Assembly: GCF_003591485.1 (NCBI RefSeq)
Contig: NZ_QZCF01000001.1
Coordinates: forward strand, 496,001-560,000
Source: Paenibacillus sp. 1011MAR3C5
GTDB taxonomy: Bacteria > Bacillota > Bacilli > Paenibacillales > Paenibacillaceae
Length of the DNA: 64,000 nucleotides
Reading direction: 5' to 3'
This document shows positions 44,956-54,189 of the stretch, one piece after another. Within the stretch, counting starts at the first letter, position 1; each line of letters begins with the position of its first letter. A program made the position numbers and the translations under genes. Below the pieces are notes generated by a model that made no database searches, was not told where the DNA came from, and was given only the letters and a program-made list of their open reading frames with translations.

Positions 44956-45077
44956 CTGTGATTTTATTTAAATTTCCTGTTGACCACGCTTACATTAAGG
45001 ATGTAATATAAACTTAATTCACATATAATAACGTGTTTATGAATTATATTTGCAAGATACACTTATTTTTTAGTCGT

Positions 45078-45100
45078 TTAGGTTTATGATATAAACTTAA
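45078..45100. promoter_or_regulatory. Probable operator of the ROK repressor
   Basis: An inverted repeat TTAGGTTTAT-GAT-ATAAACTTAA (9 of 10 pairs) lies 38 nt upstream of the ROK start. A second copy of the right half, ATATAAACTTAA, occurs at about 45005-45016. Repeated AT-rich half-sites of this kind are typical of XylR/NagC-type repressors. Confidence 0.6.
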
Positions 45101-45138
45101 ATGAACGAACAATCGATTGAAAGTAGTGTGATGACCCT

Positions 45139-46311
45139 ATGAATGTAAACTTACCCAGCACGATACGCAAAATGAACAAAGATATTGTTCTTAACATCAT
45201 CAAAGACCTGGGACCCCTGTCCCGGTCTGAGATCGCCAAGCATTCCGGGATCACGAAAGCGACCATTTCGGATATTGTCAAAGAACTGATTGAGGAAAAG
45301 CTGATCTTTGATGAGAAGGACGACGCCGATTTAAGCAAGCGCGGTACTAACCTTCATTTCTCCAAGCATACCTCGTTCGGACTTGCTGTAGATTTAGGCG
45401 GCACGACGATTCATATGGGCCTGTTCGATCTAGCGGGGGAATGCTTTATGAAACATACAGTATCCACCTATGATCTAGAGACGAGCCAAGCTTTCCTGGA
45501 TCAGATGGTGGTCGATATGAAGACCTTTATCGAGCAAGCGAATCAGCCTATGGAGAGACTTTCGTTTATAAGTATTGCTACCCCGGGCATCGTTGATCCT
45601 GTAACGGGAATCGTGCTGGAAGGCTCCCCCAACCTCCCAGAATGGAGGAACATTCACCTAGCGCAGTATTTTCAAGACGTGTTCCAAATCCCTGTCACAA
45701 TCGAGAATGATGTGCGGGCCGCATTGGTTGGCGAGATGTATGCAGGGGTGTTCCAGCATGTAAACTCTGCGGTGTTGATCGGCATTGGCACGGGACTGGG
45801 AGCTGCGGTGCTCATTGATGGAAAAGTCATTCGCGGCGCCAAAAATGCAGCCGGTGAGATTGGTTACATGGTTTTCAATTCCAATCAATTATACGCCCCA
45901 TCAACGAAGGGGCACTTCGAAATGGCGTGTTCCGGATCAGGTCTGGAAGCTGCCGCGTCGGCGCTATTCCACCAAAAAATGTCGGCCAAGCAAGTGTTCC
46001 AACAAGCCAAGCTTGGAGATATTCAAGCGGGGCGCTTGGTTAATCAATTCGAGGATCATCTGGCATTGGGTATCCTAAACATCATTACACTCGTAAATCC
46101 GGAGAAAATTTTGCTAATGGGAGGCGTTACCCAATCGCTATCGCTCGAGGACCTCAGGAAGAAAGTGAGTCTCCATACTACGGAGGTCACTAGCGTAGCA
46201 ATCGAAATTTCAAGTTTGCAGCATCAATCGGCCCTGCAAGGCATCGCGATTTTAGGACTGAATCAAGCCTTTCCATCGTTGCAATTCATGAAGGACAAAC
46301 AACTTTACTAG
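45139..46311 (+). CDS. ROK family transcriptional repressor (XylR/NagC-like)
   Basis: A 390-residue ROK protein. Residues 10-75 form the winged helix (LGPLSRSEIAKHSGITKATISDI). The sugar-kinase-like domain starts at GLAVDLGGTTIHMGLFD and continues with ISIATPGIVDP, IENDVRAALVGEMYAG and GIGTGLGAAVLIDGK. The usual zinc motif CxCGxxGCxE is absent, replaced by YAPSTKGHFEMACSGSG, so metal binding there is unlikely. It should bind a sugar inducer and repress the following glycosidase-like and MFS genes, with which it forms an operon. Confidence 0.9.
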   Translation: MNVNLPSTIRKMNKDIVLNIIKDLGPLSRSEIAKHSGITKATISDIVKELIEEKLIFDEKDDADLSKRGTNLHFSKHTSFGLAVDLGGTTIHMGLFDLAGECFMKHTVSTYDLETSQAFLDQMVVDMKTFIEQANQPMERLSFISIATPGIVDPVTGIVLEGSPNLPEWRNIHLAQYFQDVFQIPVTIENDVRAALVGEMYAGVFQHVNSAVLIGIGTGLGAAVLIDGKVIRGAKNAAGEIGYMVFNSNQLYAPSTKGHFEMACSGSGLEAAASALFHQKMSAKQVFQQAKLGDIQAGRLVNQFEDHLALGILNIITLVNPEKILLMGGVTQSLSLEDLRKKVSLHTTEVTSVAIEISSLQHQSALQGIAILGLNQAFPSLQFMKDKQLY

Positions 46312-46330
46312 CCAAGGAGCGTGAAGCAAC

Positions 46331-47611
46331 ATGTCAGGTATTCAATTACACCCGCACGATATTCTCGATGAAGGTATGCCGCAAATCATGTCGTACATCA
46401 GAAAGTTGCAGGATATCAAGTACGTCTTCCCTGAAGTGAATACGATCTTTGAAAGGAATCCTTATCCGGTCGGCAAGCTCCCTCGCAACCCTGTTCATGA
46501 GGTCGTCTACGGGACAGGCACGATGCATGCGATCCTTCCTTCCTACAAGGAATCCGGTCTGGATCAGCGCAGAGAGCCTGGTTTAAGCACTGAGCGCGAT
46601 CCGCTCATGATCATCAAGGAAGCGATGCAGGATGAGGAGATTGAGGTTATCCCCTGGTTGAATATTTTGAACGGCCACTTTGAAGGTCCGCTGCTGGAGA
46701 ACAATCTTGTCACCGATTTTCAAGGACAAGCTATCGCTCATTGGCTATGTCCCAATGCACCGGATGTGATCGATTTTTGGGAGAGAACATTCGTTCACTT
46801 ATATGAACGCTACGGTTTTGCTTCCTATATGATTGATCGGATTCGTTACCCTGATTGGGCTGGGCAAGAAGTGAATCCAAAAGGATTGCTGACTTGCTTC
46901 TGCTCCCACTGCCTGAAGAAAATGGCTGATCAGAACCTGGATGCCGAGGCTATCAAGCATGAGCTGCAAGCCTGGGTTAGCCTGTTAAAAGACAAGCGCT
47001 TCGACGAAGCTGTTTCGTATGCGGAGCATAATCCGACGCTGCAAGCCTGGATCGTTTTTCGCCAGGAAAGCGTATCGGGTTTTGTGGAACGGTTGATTGA
47101 TCGCGTAAGAAAAGTAAATCCCGACTTTACAATTTGGCTCGATCTATGGCCGCCTGCTTATAGTTGGATGCTGGGACAAGATTATGCCAACTTGACCAAG
47201 CTTTCGCCTGCCTTGAAGCACTTCCCCTATCACAAGCTGGGCGGGGGCGCTGACGTGCAGGGGTTGATCCATCACTTGGCGGCGACCGAGCAGGAGCAGG
47301 AAGAAGCGTTTCAAGCTTTCAAAAGATTTTTCAACCTGCCTTACGACTTATCCTACGCTACCTTCAAGCAAGAAGGCTTTCCCATTCAATTCGTAGCGGA
47401 TCAGAATAATATCGTTCGCGCCCAATCCGCTCCGGGGACACGCATTTTCAGCGGGATTCAAATGTGGAATTTAACTCCACACAACCTGATCCAAGCCATT
47501 CAAGCCGGAGAGAGCAGCGCTGCGGACGATCTCCTGTACTATTGCTATGGCTGGGCAACAGACGACTTATTTGACGCCATACAAACTTACCGAGTGAAAG
47601 GAAGCAACTAA
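46331..47611 (+). CDS. Putative glycosidase-type TIM-barrel protein
   Basis: A 426-residue soluble protein without a signal peptide, so it acts inside the cell. It looks like one of the putative glycosidase-like TIM barrels: VIPWLNILNGHF, LCPNAPDVIDFWERTFVHLYERYGF, then a Cys cluster LLTCFCSHCLKKM after MIDRIRYPDW, and FTIWLDLWPPAYSW. The D-x-IR and CxCxxC pattern after the fourth strand is seen in GHL-type proteins. The acid/base residues cannot be assigned. Placed between a ROK repressor and an MFS importer, it probably processes an imported sugar derivative. AAGGAG is 11 nt upstream. Confidence 0.65.
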   Translation: MSGIQLHPHDILDEGMPQIMSYIRKLQDIKYVFPEVNTIFERNPYPVGKLPRNPVHEVVYGTGTMHAILPSYKESGLDQRREPGLSTERDPLMIIKEAMQDEEIEVIPWLNILNGHFEGPLLENNLVTDFQGQAIAHWLCPNAPDVIDFWERTFVHLYERYGFASYMIDRIRYPDWAGQEVNPKGLLTCFCSHCLKKMADQNLDAEAIKHELQAWVSLLKDKRFDEAVSYAEHNPTLQAWIVFRQESVSGFVERLIDRVRKVNPDFTIWLDLWPPAYSWMLGQDYANLTKLSPALKHFPYHKLGGGADVQGLIHHLAATEQEQEEAFQAFKRFFNLPYDLSYATFKQEGFPIQFVADQNNIVRAQSAPGTRIFSGIQMWNLTPHNLIQAIQAGESSAADDLLYYCYGWATDDLFDAIQTYRVKGSN

Positions 47612-47615
47612 CATC

Positions 47616-48797
47616 ATGGTAAAACTACAACGCTCGATTATTTATTTCCTCATCTTTGCGACGATGTTCGTGCTTGGCGGAGTTCAGAATACGAAAGGTC
47701 TTATTCTGGAAAAGGTGCAGAACGATATTTCGTTGGATGTGAGCCAGGTTGGCATCATGGTATCTATTTTCCAAATTGGTTTCTTGCTGGCCAGTCTGAT
47801 CGCAGGGATTTTTGCCGACCGTAAAGGGATCAAGATTGTCATGAGCATCGGTACGGTATTGATGATCGGCGGTCTCATCGGAACAAGCGCTGCCTTTACC
47901 GTAGCATTTTTCCTGGGATTCTATCTGATTGTCGGACTCGGTATTGGTTCGATGACGGTATCGGTTGCCACTTTGATTCCTACGTTTTTCAAAGAGCGGG
48001 CAGGTGTGGTGTTTAATCTGGCGAATGCGCTGTTTGGAGTCGGAATGATCGTAACGCCGCTTTTGTTAAATTTTATCTTCGCTCATAACGTGAGCTGGCG
48101 CTTCTTTTATATCGGTACTGCGGTTGTAATTGCGGTCATATTGCTCGCCCTGCTTTCCTTTAAACCGGCAAAGCAAGCCGCCTCGCAAGGGCAAGACACT
48201 GTGACGATCAGCTCTATATTGAAGCTTTTTCAGGACCGCCAAATTCTATTCGTGATTCTGTTCATTCTCTTTTATGTCGCCGTTGAGGCAGGGTTCCTTA
48301 ACTTTTTCCCGATCTTCTATACTGCTCTGGATATTGCAGGTATGGATGCTGCGCAAAAAGCGGCTACGGCCGGTTACATTATTGCCAGCTTTGCGTTCCT
48401 GTTCACGATCGGCCGTTTTGTAGGCGGATTTATCATCTACAAGCTTGGCGAAAGACGCACCCTTGTCGTATTCTCGCTGTTCGCGCTCGTTTCGTTGATT
48501 GTCGGACGCATCTTCATGACTGATTTTAGCTATCTCATGATGCTATTCGGTCTGGCCTTGTCTGTGCTCTTCCCGACGGCGCAAGGGATTGCCTCCAAGC
48601 TGACCCGGCAGGCCGGATCTTTGCAGGGCTTAATCTATGTGGCCTCAGGATTAGGCGGTGCAGTCATCGGTATCCTGATCGGGCAAGTATCCCAAGTCTT
48701 CGGGATTTCGAACGGATTTAATTTGCTGATTGTGCTTACCTTGGTCATCGTAGTGTTGGCTTTGCTGATTCGCACGCCGAAGGAAAGCGTTGGTTGA
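47616..48797 (+). CDS. MFS transporter, likely sugar importer (FHS-like)
   Basis: A 393-residue protein with 12 helices. GIFADRKGIKIVM is motif A between TM2 and TM3. Features such as LIPTFFKERAGVVFNLANALFGVG recall FHS/fucose-type and related sugar MFS proteins. Located in an operon downstream of a ROK repressor and a glycosidase-like gene, it probably imports the sugar that releases the repressor. Its ribosome site lies in the end of the preceding gene (AAAGGAAG). Confidence 0.82.
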   Translation: MVKLQRSIIYFLIFATMFVLGGVQNTKGLILEKVQNDISLDVSQVGIMVSIFQIGFLLASLIAGIFADRKGIKIVMSIGTVLMIGGLIGTSAAFTVAFFLGFYLIVGLGIGSMTVSVATLIPTFFKERAGVVFNLANALFGVGMIVTPLLLNFIFAHNVSWRFFYIGTAVVIAVILLALLSFKPAKQAASQGQDTVTISSILKLFQDRQILFVILFILFYVAVEAGFLNFFPIFYTALDIAGMDAAQKAATAGYIIASFAFLFTIGRFVGGFIIYKLGERRTLVVFSLFALVSLIVGRIFMTDFSYLMMLFGLALSVLFPTAQGIASKLTRQAGSLQGLIYVASGLGGAVIGILIGQVSQVFGISNGFNLLIVLTLVIVVLALLIRTPKESVG

Positions 48798-48925
48798 TCA
48801 TACTATGATTTCAAGAGAAGGCTTCTAAGCATGGGGGCCTTCATATAAGAATGGATCGCCTGGATCTGGCAATGCTATTTCTTGGCGCCGCTCAACCAAT
48901 AAAGAAAAGAGCCATCCCCCAACAG

Positions 48926-48985
48926 GCTCCCCTATAAGCGATACCGATACGTGAATCTCCGGCTTTGCTTATAGCGGGGCTTTTT
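48926..48985 (+). terminator. Terminator of the ROK operon
   Basis: A long stem (48926-48939 with 48967-48980, two mismatches) followed by TTTTTG. A weaker hairpin at about 48815-48840 precedes it. The 220-nt gap to the next gene contains nothing else recognised. Confidence 0.75.
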
Positions 48986-49016
48986 GTTATGGGGACAGCT
49001 CTTTATGTATCCAATT

Positions 49017-49742
49017 TTACGCTTTGGCAAGCTTCACAATCGCGCCCAGCGCTGTGACGATTTCGCGTTCAACCGCGTTTGCGACAACATCAGTGTGCGG
49101 ATCATAATCCGCTGCCAGATCGGAATCGGCGTAGCCGTCCAGCGCGAGAATAGCTCCTGCTCTTACGCCGCGAAGTGTTGCTACGATGTACAGTGCTGCG
49201 ATCTCCATCTCCACCGCCAGCGCGCCTGCCGCCTTGAATTGCTTATGCGGCACTTCAACCACGCCGTTGAAGAATACGTCAAGCGTAACGGTAATGCCTT
49301 TCTTGACGATCCCTTCACTCTCTTGCGCCGTCTCATACAGCGCATCGACGATTGCGCTGTCTGCTACAGCCGGGAAGCCGTCTGGTACGAGCTGCTTAGT
49401 CAGACCTTCGGCACGTACAGCTGCCGTGCTGACAATCAGGCTGCCAGCAGGATGGTCGGCAGAGTATGAGCCGGCCGTACCTACGCGGATCAGCGTCGTA
49501 ACGCCTCCGCGAATCAGCTCCTCGAAGCATACTGCCGCGCCAGGCGAACCTACACCATGGCTGACGACAGCCAGCTTAACGCCATTGTATTCGCCCACGA
49601 ATGTCCGATACTCGCGAGCAAACGCCAGCTCCTTCGCATTCGTCAGCTTAGTGGCGATTGCTTCCGCACGTCTTGGGTCGCCGCATACAATCGCATAGGG
49701 CGGCAAGTCTTCCGCATTCACTTGCAGAATAGGCAAATACAT
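49017..49742 (-). CDS. Nucleoside phosphorylase (uridine phosphorylase type)
   Basis: The start at 49742 (MYLPILQVNAED) follows the upstream stop by 1 nt with AAGGAG 10 nt upstream. The 241-residue protein belongs to the PNP/UDP phosphorylase family 1: AIVCGDPRRAEAIA phosphate loop, VSHGVGSPGAAVCFEELI, RVGTAGSYS and ALAVEMEIAALYIVA. It should cleave nucleosides with phosphate to a base and ribose-1-phosphate. A nucleoside ABC importer lies on the same strand upstream, consistent with nucleoside salvage. Confidence 0.88.
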   Translation of the reverse strand: MYLPILQVNAEDLPPYAIVCGDPRRAEAIATKLTNAKELAFAREYRTFVGEYNGVKLAVVSHGVGSPGAAVCFEELIRGGVTTLIRVGTAGSYSADHPAGSLIVSTAAVRAEGLTKQLVPDGFPAVADSAIVDALYETAQESEGIVKKGITVTLDVFFNGVVEVPHKQFKAAGALAVEMEIAALYIVATLRGVRAGAILALDGYADSDLAADYDPHTDVVANAVEREIVTALGAIVKLAKA

Positions 49743-49743
49743 C

Positions 49744-50415
49744 TTAATCAAACTCCTTCTTCAGCCATTCATCTTCCGGCATGCTGTTATCGTCACTGCT
49801 GAATCGCTGCTCCTGGAACGGATCAGCGTAGTTATGGAAGCCATTGCGTTCCCAAAAGCCGGGACGGTCTTCCTTCATGAACTCGATGCCGCGAATCCAC
49901 TTCGCGCTCTTCCAGAAATAAAGATGAGGCACAATCAGGCGCATTGGCCATCCGTGCTTATCGGTCAGCGGCTCTCCGTCGAACCTGTGCGCCAGGATGA
50001 CATCCTCTTTCAAGAGATCCTCCAGAGGCACATTCGTATCATAATCTTGATCGGCATGGATCATGACATGTTGCGCTTCCGGCTTCACGCCAAGCAATGG
50101 CAAAAGATCTGCAAAGCGTAAGCCCTCCCACTCCGTATCCAGCTTCGACCAGCGCGTCACACAGTGAATATCTCGCTTAATCTTATGCTGTGGGAGCTCC
50201 AGCAGCTGCTGGAAGGTAAATACTCTCTCTTGATCCACTTCGCCGAACACGCGCAGCGTCCACGTATCCAAATCGTATTCCGGCACTTCCCCTTCATGCA
50301 GGATCGGAAAGCGTTCCGTTACCGTCTGGCCCGGAGGTACGCGATGTGCGATTTCTTGCGGTACTTCGAATACTTTGGGAGACACTTTCTTCAGTCGTGC
50401 GGCCTTGTTGTGCAT
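49744..50415 (-). CDS. Molybdopterin-dependent sulfite-oxidase-like protein (YuiH-like)
   Basis: The start at 50415 (MHNKAARLKKV) has GGAGGAG 11 nt upstream; an upstream ATG at 50445 would bury it. The 223-residue protein is the catalytic domain alone of the sulfite oxidase family: WTLRVFGEVDQERVFTFQQL, then DIHCVTRWSKLD with the molybdenum-ligand Cys, then VMIHADQDYDTN and HGWPMRLIVPHLYFWKSAKW. No signal peptide, unlike MsrP, so it is cytoplasmic as in Bacillus YuiH. The natural substrate is not known. Immediately upstream of the phosphorylase, with tight coupling. Confidence 0.85.
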   Translation of the reverse strand: MHNKAARLKKVSPKVFEVPQEIAHRVPPGQTVTERFPILHEGEVPEYDLDTWTLRVFGEVDQERVFTFQQLLELPQHKIKRDIHCVTRWSKLDTEWEGLRFADLLPLLGVKPEAQHVMIHADQDYDTNVPLEDLLKEDVILAHRFDGEPLTDKHGWPMRLIVPHLYFWKSAKWIRGIEFMKEDRPGFWERNGFHNYADPFQEQRFSSDDNSMPEDEWLKKEFD

Positions 50416-50543
50416 GTCAGTTATCACTCCTCCAAAGATGTTCAAAGGTCAGGCGAGTCACTTGCCGCGACTGGCAAGCTTCTTCCCTTATTGATTGCTT
50501 GAATCTTCAATCTTCAAGACGGTACACAGCTGAATGTTTCCAA

Positions 50544-50692
50544 CTAGCCATAAGCGGAGGGAACCCATTGTTGTGGAGAAACGAAGTGTTCGCCTTTGCA
50601 GCCGGAAGATAACCTTAACTTATATCATCATAATCTTCCGGCTGGAACAGCGATCGGAGCAACAATGGGTTCCCGCAGCGCCTTAGCTAGCA
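50544..50692. repeat. Long nested inverted-repeat element
   Basis: An outer perfect 15-bp repeat (50559-50573 with 50660-50674, GGGAACCCATTGTTG/CAACAATGGGTTCCC) encloses an inner perfect 12-bp repeat (50599-50610 with 50633-50644, CAGCCGGAAGAT/ATCTTCCGGCTG). Imperfect pairing extends outward to CTAGC at 50544 and GCTAG near 50692, against the stop codon of the NupQ-type gene. No U-run follows either arm. It may be a MITE-like insertion, a structured RNA or an unusual terminator. No open frame fits inside. Confidence 0.75.
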
Positions 50693-50698
50693 ATCTGG

Positions 50699-51622
50699 TT
50701 AACGCGAGCTCTCATTCGCCTTGCGCGCTTCCTGCATATAGCTCTTGTCCTTAAAGAAGAACATCGCAATAATCGTCACCACATAAGGCACCATCATCGT
50801 AAAATGCGTCGGCAGCGCGAAGCCCTGCAGCCTGATGCTGAGCGACTCCATAAATCCGAACAGCAAGCTTGCTCCGGCTACGCCAAACGGATTGGATTGG
50901 CCAAGCATCGTCGCAACCAGCGCGATAAATCCGCGTCCGGCGGTCATGCCCTCCGTGAACATCGTCACATTGCCGAGAGACAGCTGCGCTCCTGCAAGGC
51001 CGCACAGCGCACCGCTTAGAAGCACAGCGCCGTATTGGATGCGTGATACCTTGATGCCAAGGCTTCTCGCCGCCGTCGGATTCTCGCCCGCCGCAAGCAG
51101 ACGGAAGCCGGTCACCGTCTTGAACAGGAAGTACTGCAAGCCGAGAACGATCAGAATCGACAGGTAGACAAGCGCCGAATGACCCGACAGAATATCGCCG
51201 ATGTACGGAATGTCTTTAATAAGCGGAATTTCCCACTTCGGCAGACCCTTCATGCTTTTGTCGTAAAAAGCGCCCTTCACGTCAAAGATCGCGCGCAGGG
51301 AGAAGGTCGTCAGCCCGAGAGCCAGAAAGTTGAGCGATATCCCGACGACGATGACATTCGCCTTCAGATGGATGCTCATATATCCGAATAACAAGGAGTA
51401 CAGCAGTGTGCACATCATGGCGAATAGTACAGCAACTATAATATTGCCCGTTAAGTAATTACCTACAATAGCTGTGAATGCGCCGACCAGCATCATACCT
51501 TCCAGGCCGACATTAAACAGTCCCACTCTGGCACAGATCGCGCCGCCAAGCGCGGCTAGCAAAATTGGGGTTACGGTCCGCAAAGCCGAAGCGAACAACG
51601 AAATATCAAAGAGCCCGTCCAT
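50699..51622 (-). CDS. nupQ: Nucleoside ABC transporter permease 2 (NupQ/YufQ type)
   Basis: A 307-residue permease of the BPD_transp_2 family with about 8-9 helices. Typical sequence: GGAICARVGLFNVGLEGMMLVGAF near the start and SLGIKVSRIQYGAVLLSGALCGLAGAQLSLG in the cytoplasmic loop. GGGGGC precedes the ATG, which overlaps the NupP-type gene by 17 nt. With NupP it forms the channel of a nucleoside importer as in Bacillus NupNOPQ. The gene symbol is by analogy to that system. Confidence 0.85.
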   Translation of the reverse strand: MDGLFDISLFASALRTVTPILLAALGGAICARVGLFNVGLEGMMLVGAFTAIVGNYLTGNIIVAVLFAMMCTLLYSLLFGYMSIHLKANVIVVGISLNFLALGLTTFSLRAIFDVKGAFYDKSMKGLPKWEIPLIKDIPYIGDILSGHSALVYLSILIVLGLQYFLFKTVTGFRLLAAGENPTAARSLGIKVSRIQYGAVLLSGALCGLAGAQLSLGNVTMFTEGMTAGRGFIALVATMLGQSNPFGVAGASLLFGFMESLSIRLQGFALPTHFTMMVPYVVTIIAMFFFKDKSYMQEARKANESSR

Positions 51623-52673
51623 TCTTCGCCCCCGCTTTCTTCCGTTTAATAAATGAATACGTTAGCTTGGCGGACACGAACAGAATGAGTACCGCCTGAA
51701 TAATGCTGGATACCTCAAGCGGAACATCCGTATTCCGCTCCATCCCCATCCCGCCGGTCTGCAGCGCAGCGATCAAGATAGCGGCAAGCGCCGTGCCGAT
51801 CGGATGCGAGCCAGCCAGCAAGGTGGCCATAATGCCCGACCACGCATATCCCGGTGACGTCAAAGCTCCATCAATGAATCGGTACTGCGTGCCCAGCACC
51901 TCGACCGAGCCTGCAAGACCAGCGAGTCCACCGCTGACGAACATGCTGGCGAGCATCAGCTTGCCCCGCTGAACGCCGCCGTAGCTGGCGAATAGCGGAT
52001 TGCCGCCCAGCATGCGGATTTCATAGCCTTTCACCGTATGCTTCATGAACAAGAACATCAGTATGGTAACGATCACGGCAATCAAGAAGCCCGTATGCAA
52101 GGTCATGCCCTGGAACAGCTTGGGCAGCCAAGCCTCCCGGCCCAGCATCACGGTCTGGGACATCGCAGCGGAACCCGTCTTGTCCTTGAACGGATACGTA
52201 ACCATATAGGCAGCAAAATAAGTCGCAATATAATTAAGCAGCAGCGTTGTAATGAGCAAATTCATTCGGAACTTGGCATCCAGCCATCCGGCGAACGCCG
52301 ACCAGAGGCCGCCTGCGATCATCCCGGCGAATATAGCCGCGATCATCTTCACTACGCCAGAACCCGGCATGTAAATTGCGGTGAGCGCTGCGCTTAGCGC
52401 GCCCAGCACCATTTGACCTTCCGAGCCCATATTGAAAAATCCGGCACGGAAGGCAAGCGCTACGCCTAGTCCGATCAAAATAATCGGGGTCGCCCGCGTT
52501 AGCGTATTGGTCAGGAAGTAGAAGCTGCCAAAGGCGCCCTTCCACATCTCCGCATAGGTCTCTGTTATTGATCCGCCGACAATGACGATTGCAATCGCGC
52601 CGACGGCAAGACCTGCGATTACCGCAAGCAGCGGCTGTATGAGCGATCGCAGGGCAGTCGTAACCTTATCCAA
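51606..52673 (-). CDS. nupP: Nucleoside ABC transporter permease 1 (NupP/YufP type)
   Basis: A 355-residue permease starting at a TTG with GGGAGG 8 nt upstream. It has about 9-10 helices. GVALAFRAGFFNMGSEGQMVLGA is the typical N-terminal motif and GVQRGKLMLASMFVSGGLAGLAG the cytoplasmic loop. It overlaps the ATPase gene by 8 nt and NupQ by 17 nt, showing tight translational coupling. Confidence 0.85.
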   Translation of the reverse strand: MDKVTTALRSLIQPLLAVIAGLAVGAIAIVIVGGSITETYAEMWKGAFGSFYFLTNTLTRATPIILIGLGVALAFRAGFFNMGSEGQMVLGALSAALTAIYMPGSGVVKMIAAIFAGMIAGGLWSAFAGWLDAKFRMNLLITTLLLNYIATYFAAYMVTYPFKDKTGSAAMSQTVMLGREAWLPKLFQGMTLHTGFLIAVIVTILMFLFMKHTVKGYEIRMLGGNPLFASYGGVQRGKLMLASMFVSGGLAGLAGSVEVLGTQYRFIDGALTSPGYAWSGIMATLLAGSHPIGTALAAILIAALQTGGMGMERNTDVPLEVSSIIQAVLILFVSAKLTYSFIKRKKAGAKNGRAL

Positions 52674-54165
52674 CGTTTTTACCTCCCGCCATTAGCAAGC
52701 TGATTCTCTCTTCTGTCGCCGTCTCTGCCATCAACTCGCCAACGATCTTGCCTTCGAACATGACCAGGATTCGATCGGACAGCTTCAATACTTCAGTCAA
52801 CTCTGAGGAAACAAGCAGAATGGCGCCCTTCTCGCTGCGCCGCTGAAGCAATTCCTTATGAATGATTTCCATCGCGCCGACATCTACGCCGCGAGTCGGC
52901 TCAGCCGCAATGAGAAACGGCGTGCCCTGTGCAAGCTCGCGAGCGACGATCAGCTTCTGCAAGTTGCCGCCGGAGAGGAATTGAGCCTTGGTATTCAGCG
53001 ATCCCGTCTTGATGCCGAACCGCTCCACCCACTCCGCTACCATCTCCCTGATGGAAGATCCGCGCAACAGACCAAGCTTCTGATGCCGTGCTGTATGGCC
53101 CATTAAGCCATTCTCCAGCACATCGGCTTCCTTGGACACGCCCCACTGGTACCGGTCCTCCGGAATATGGGCAAGACCGCCTCGCCTGATTTTGCCGACT
53201 GGAGCACCCGTCATATCCTCTCCGAGCAGCTTAACCGAGCCCGTGTCCGGCTTCAGCAGACCTGAGATTGCCTGCAGCAGCTCCGATTGTCCATTGCCGG
53301 ATATGCCTGCAATGCCGACAATCTCTCCTTCATTGACTTGCAGCGATACGTCGCTGAGCAGCGGCTTGGTCCGATCGCCGCGAACCCATAGTGAATGGAC
53401 TTCGAGCACCGGCTTTCCCGACTGTTTCTTCTCCCGGGTCAGGGTGACGAGATCTCTGCCCACCATCAGCTTCGACAGCTGCTCCTCATCCGTATCTGCA
53501 GCTTGAACGGTTCCGGTCACCTTGCCGTCGCGCAATACTGTAATCCGGTCCGCCACCTCGATAATTTCCTGAAGCTTATGGCTGATAATGATGAAGCTTT
53601 TCCCCTGAGCCGCAAGGCTCTTGATCGCTGCCAGCAGCTCCTTTACCTCCAGCGGTGTCAGCACGCCGGTAGGCTCGTCCAATATGATGATTTCCGCCCC
53701 TTGATAGAGAACCTTCAGAATCTCGACACGCTGCTGGACGCCCAGAGAACACTCGCCGACTTTCGCCCAAGGATCTACGGGCATACCGTACAGCTTGGCC
53801 AGTTCATTCGTTACCGCGGCGGCCGCCTTACGATCGAAGCCAATGGGTGTCGAGGGCTCTCTGCCGATCACGATATTTTCGGCGACGGTGAAGGAGGAGA
53901 ACAGCATGAAATGCTGATGCACCATGCCAATGCCGTTCTTGATCGCGTCAGTAGGCGAATGGAAGGAAACCGGTTTCCCGTTCAGCCGAATACCGCCGCT
54001 TGTCGGAGTTTCCATACCATACAGAATTCGCATGAGCGTCGTCTTGCCGGCGCCATTCTCTCCAATGATGGCATGTATCTCTCCTTTGCGAAGATCGAAG
54101 CTCACATCGCTGTTCGCCGTCACGTTGCCGTAAGTCTTCGTAATATTGTCCATTTGCAGCAGCAT
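52666..54165 (-). CDS. nupO: Nucleoside ABC transporter ATPase, double domain (NupO/YufO type)
   Basis: The start at 54165 (MLLQMDNITKTYG) is set by AAAGGAG 7 nt upstream. The 499-residue protein has two fused ATPase domains. Domain 1: Walker A GENGAGKTT, signature-like SLGVQQRVEILK, Walker B IIILDEPTGVLT. Domain 2: GISGNGQSELL in place of Walker A (as usual in this family), signature LSGGNLQKLIVAREL, and AAEPTRGVDVGA. This layout is typical of nucleoside and sugar importers. Confidence 0.9.
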   Translation of the reverse strand: MLLQMDNITKTYGNVTANSDVSFDLRKGEIHAIIGENGAGKTTLMRILYGMETPTSGGIRLNGKPVSFHSPTDAIKNGIGMVHQHFMLFSSFTVAENIVIGREPSTPIGFDRKAAAAVTNELAKLYGMPVDPWAKVGECSLGVQQRVEILKVLYQGAEIIILDEPTGVLTPLEVKELLAAIKSLAAQGKSFIIISHKLQEIIEVADRITVLRDGKVTGTVQAADTDEEQLSKLMVGRDLVTLTREKKQSGKPVLEVHSLWVRGDRTKPLLSDVSLQVNEGEIVGIAGISGNGQSELLQAISGLLKPDTGSVKLLGEDMTGAPVGKIRRGGLAHIPEDRYQWGVSKEADVLENGLMGHTARHQKLGLLRGSSIREMVAEWVERFGIKTGSLNTKAQFLSGGNLQKLIVARELAQGTPFLIAAEPTRGVDVGAMEIIHKELLQRRSEKGAILLVSSELTEVLKLSDRILVMFEGKIVGELMAETATEERISLLMAGGKNVG

Positions 54166-54189
54166 ATCGTCGCTCCTTTCAACAAGCAA

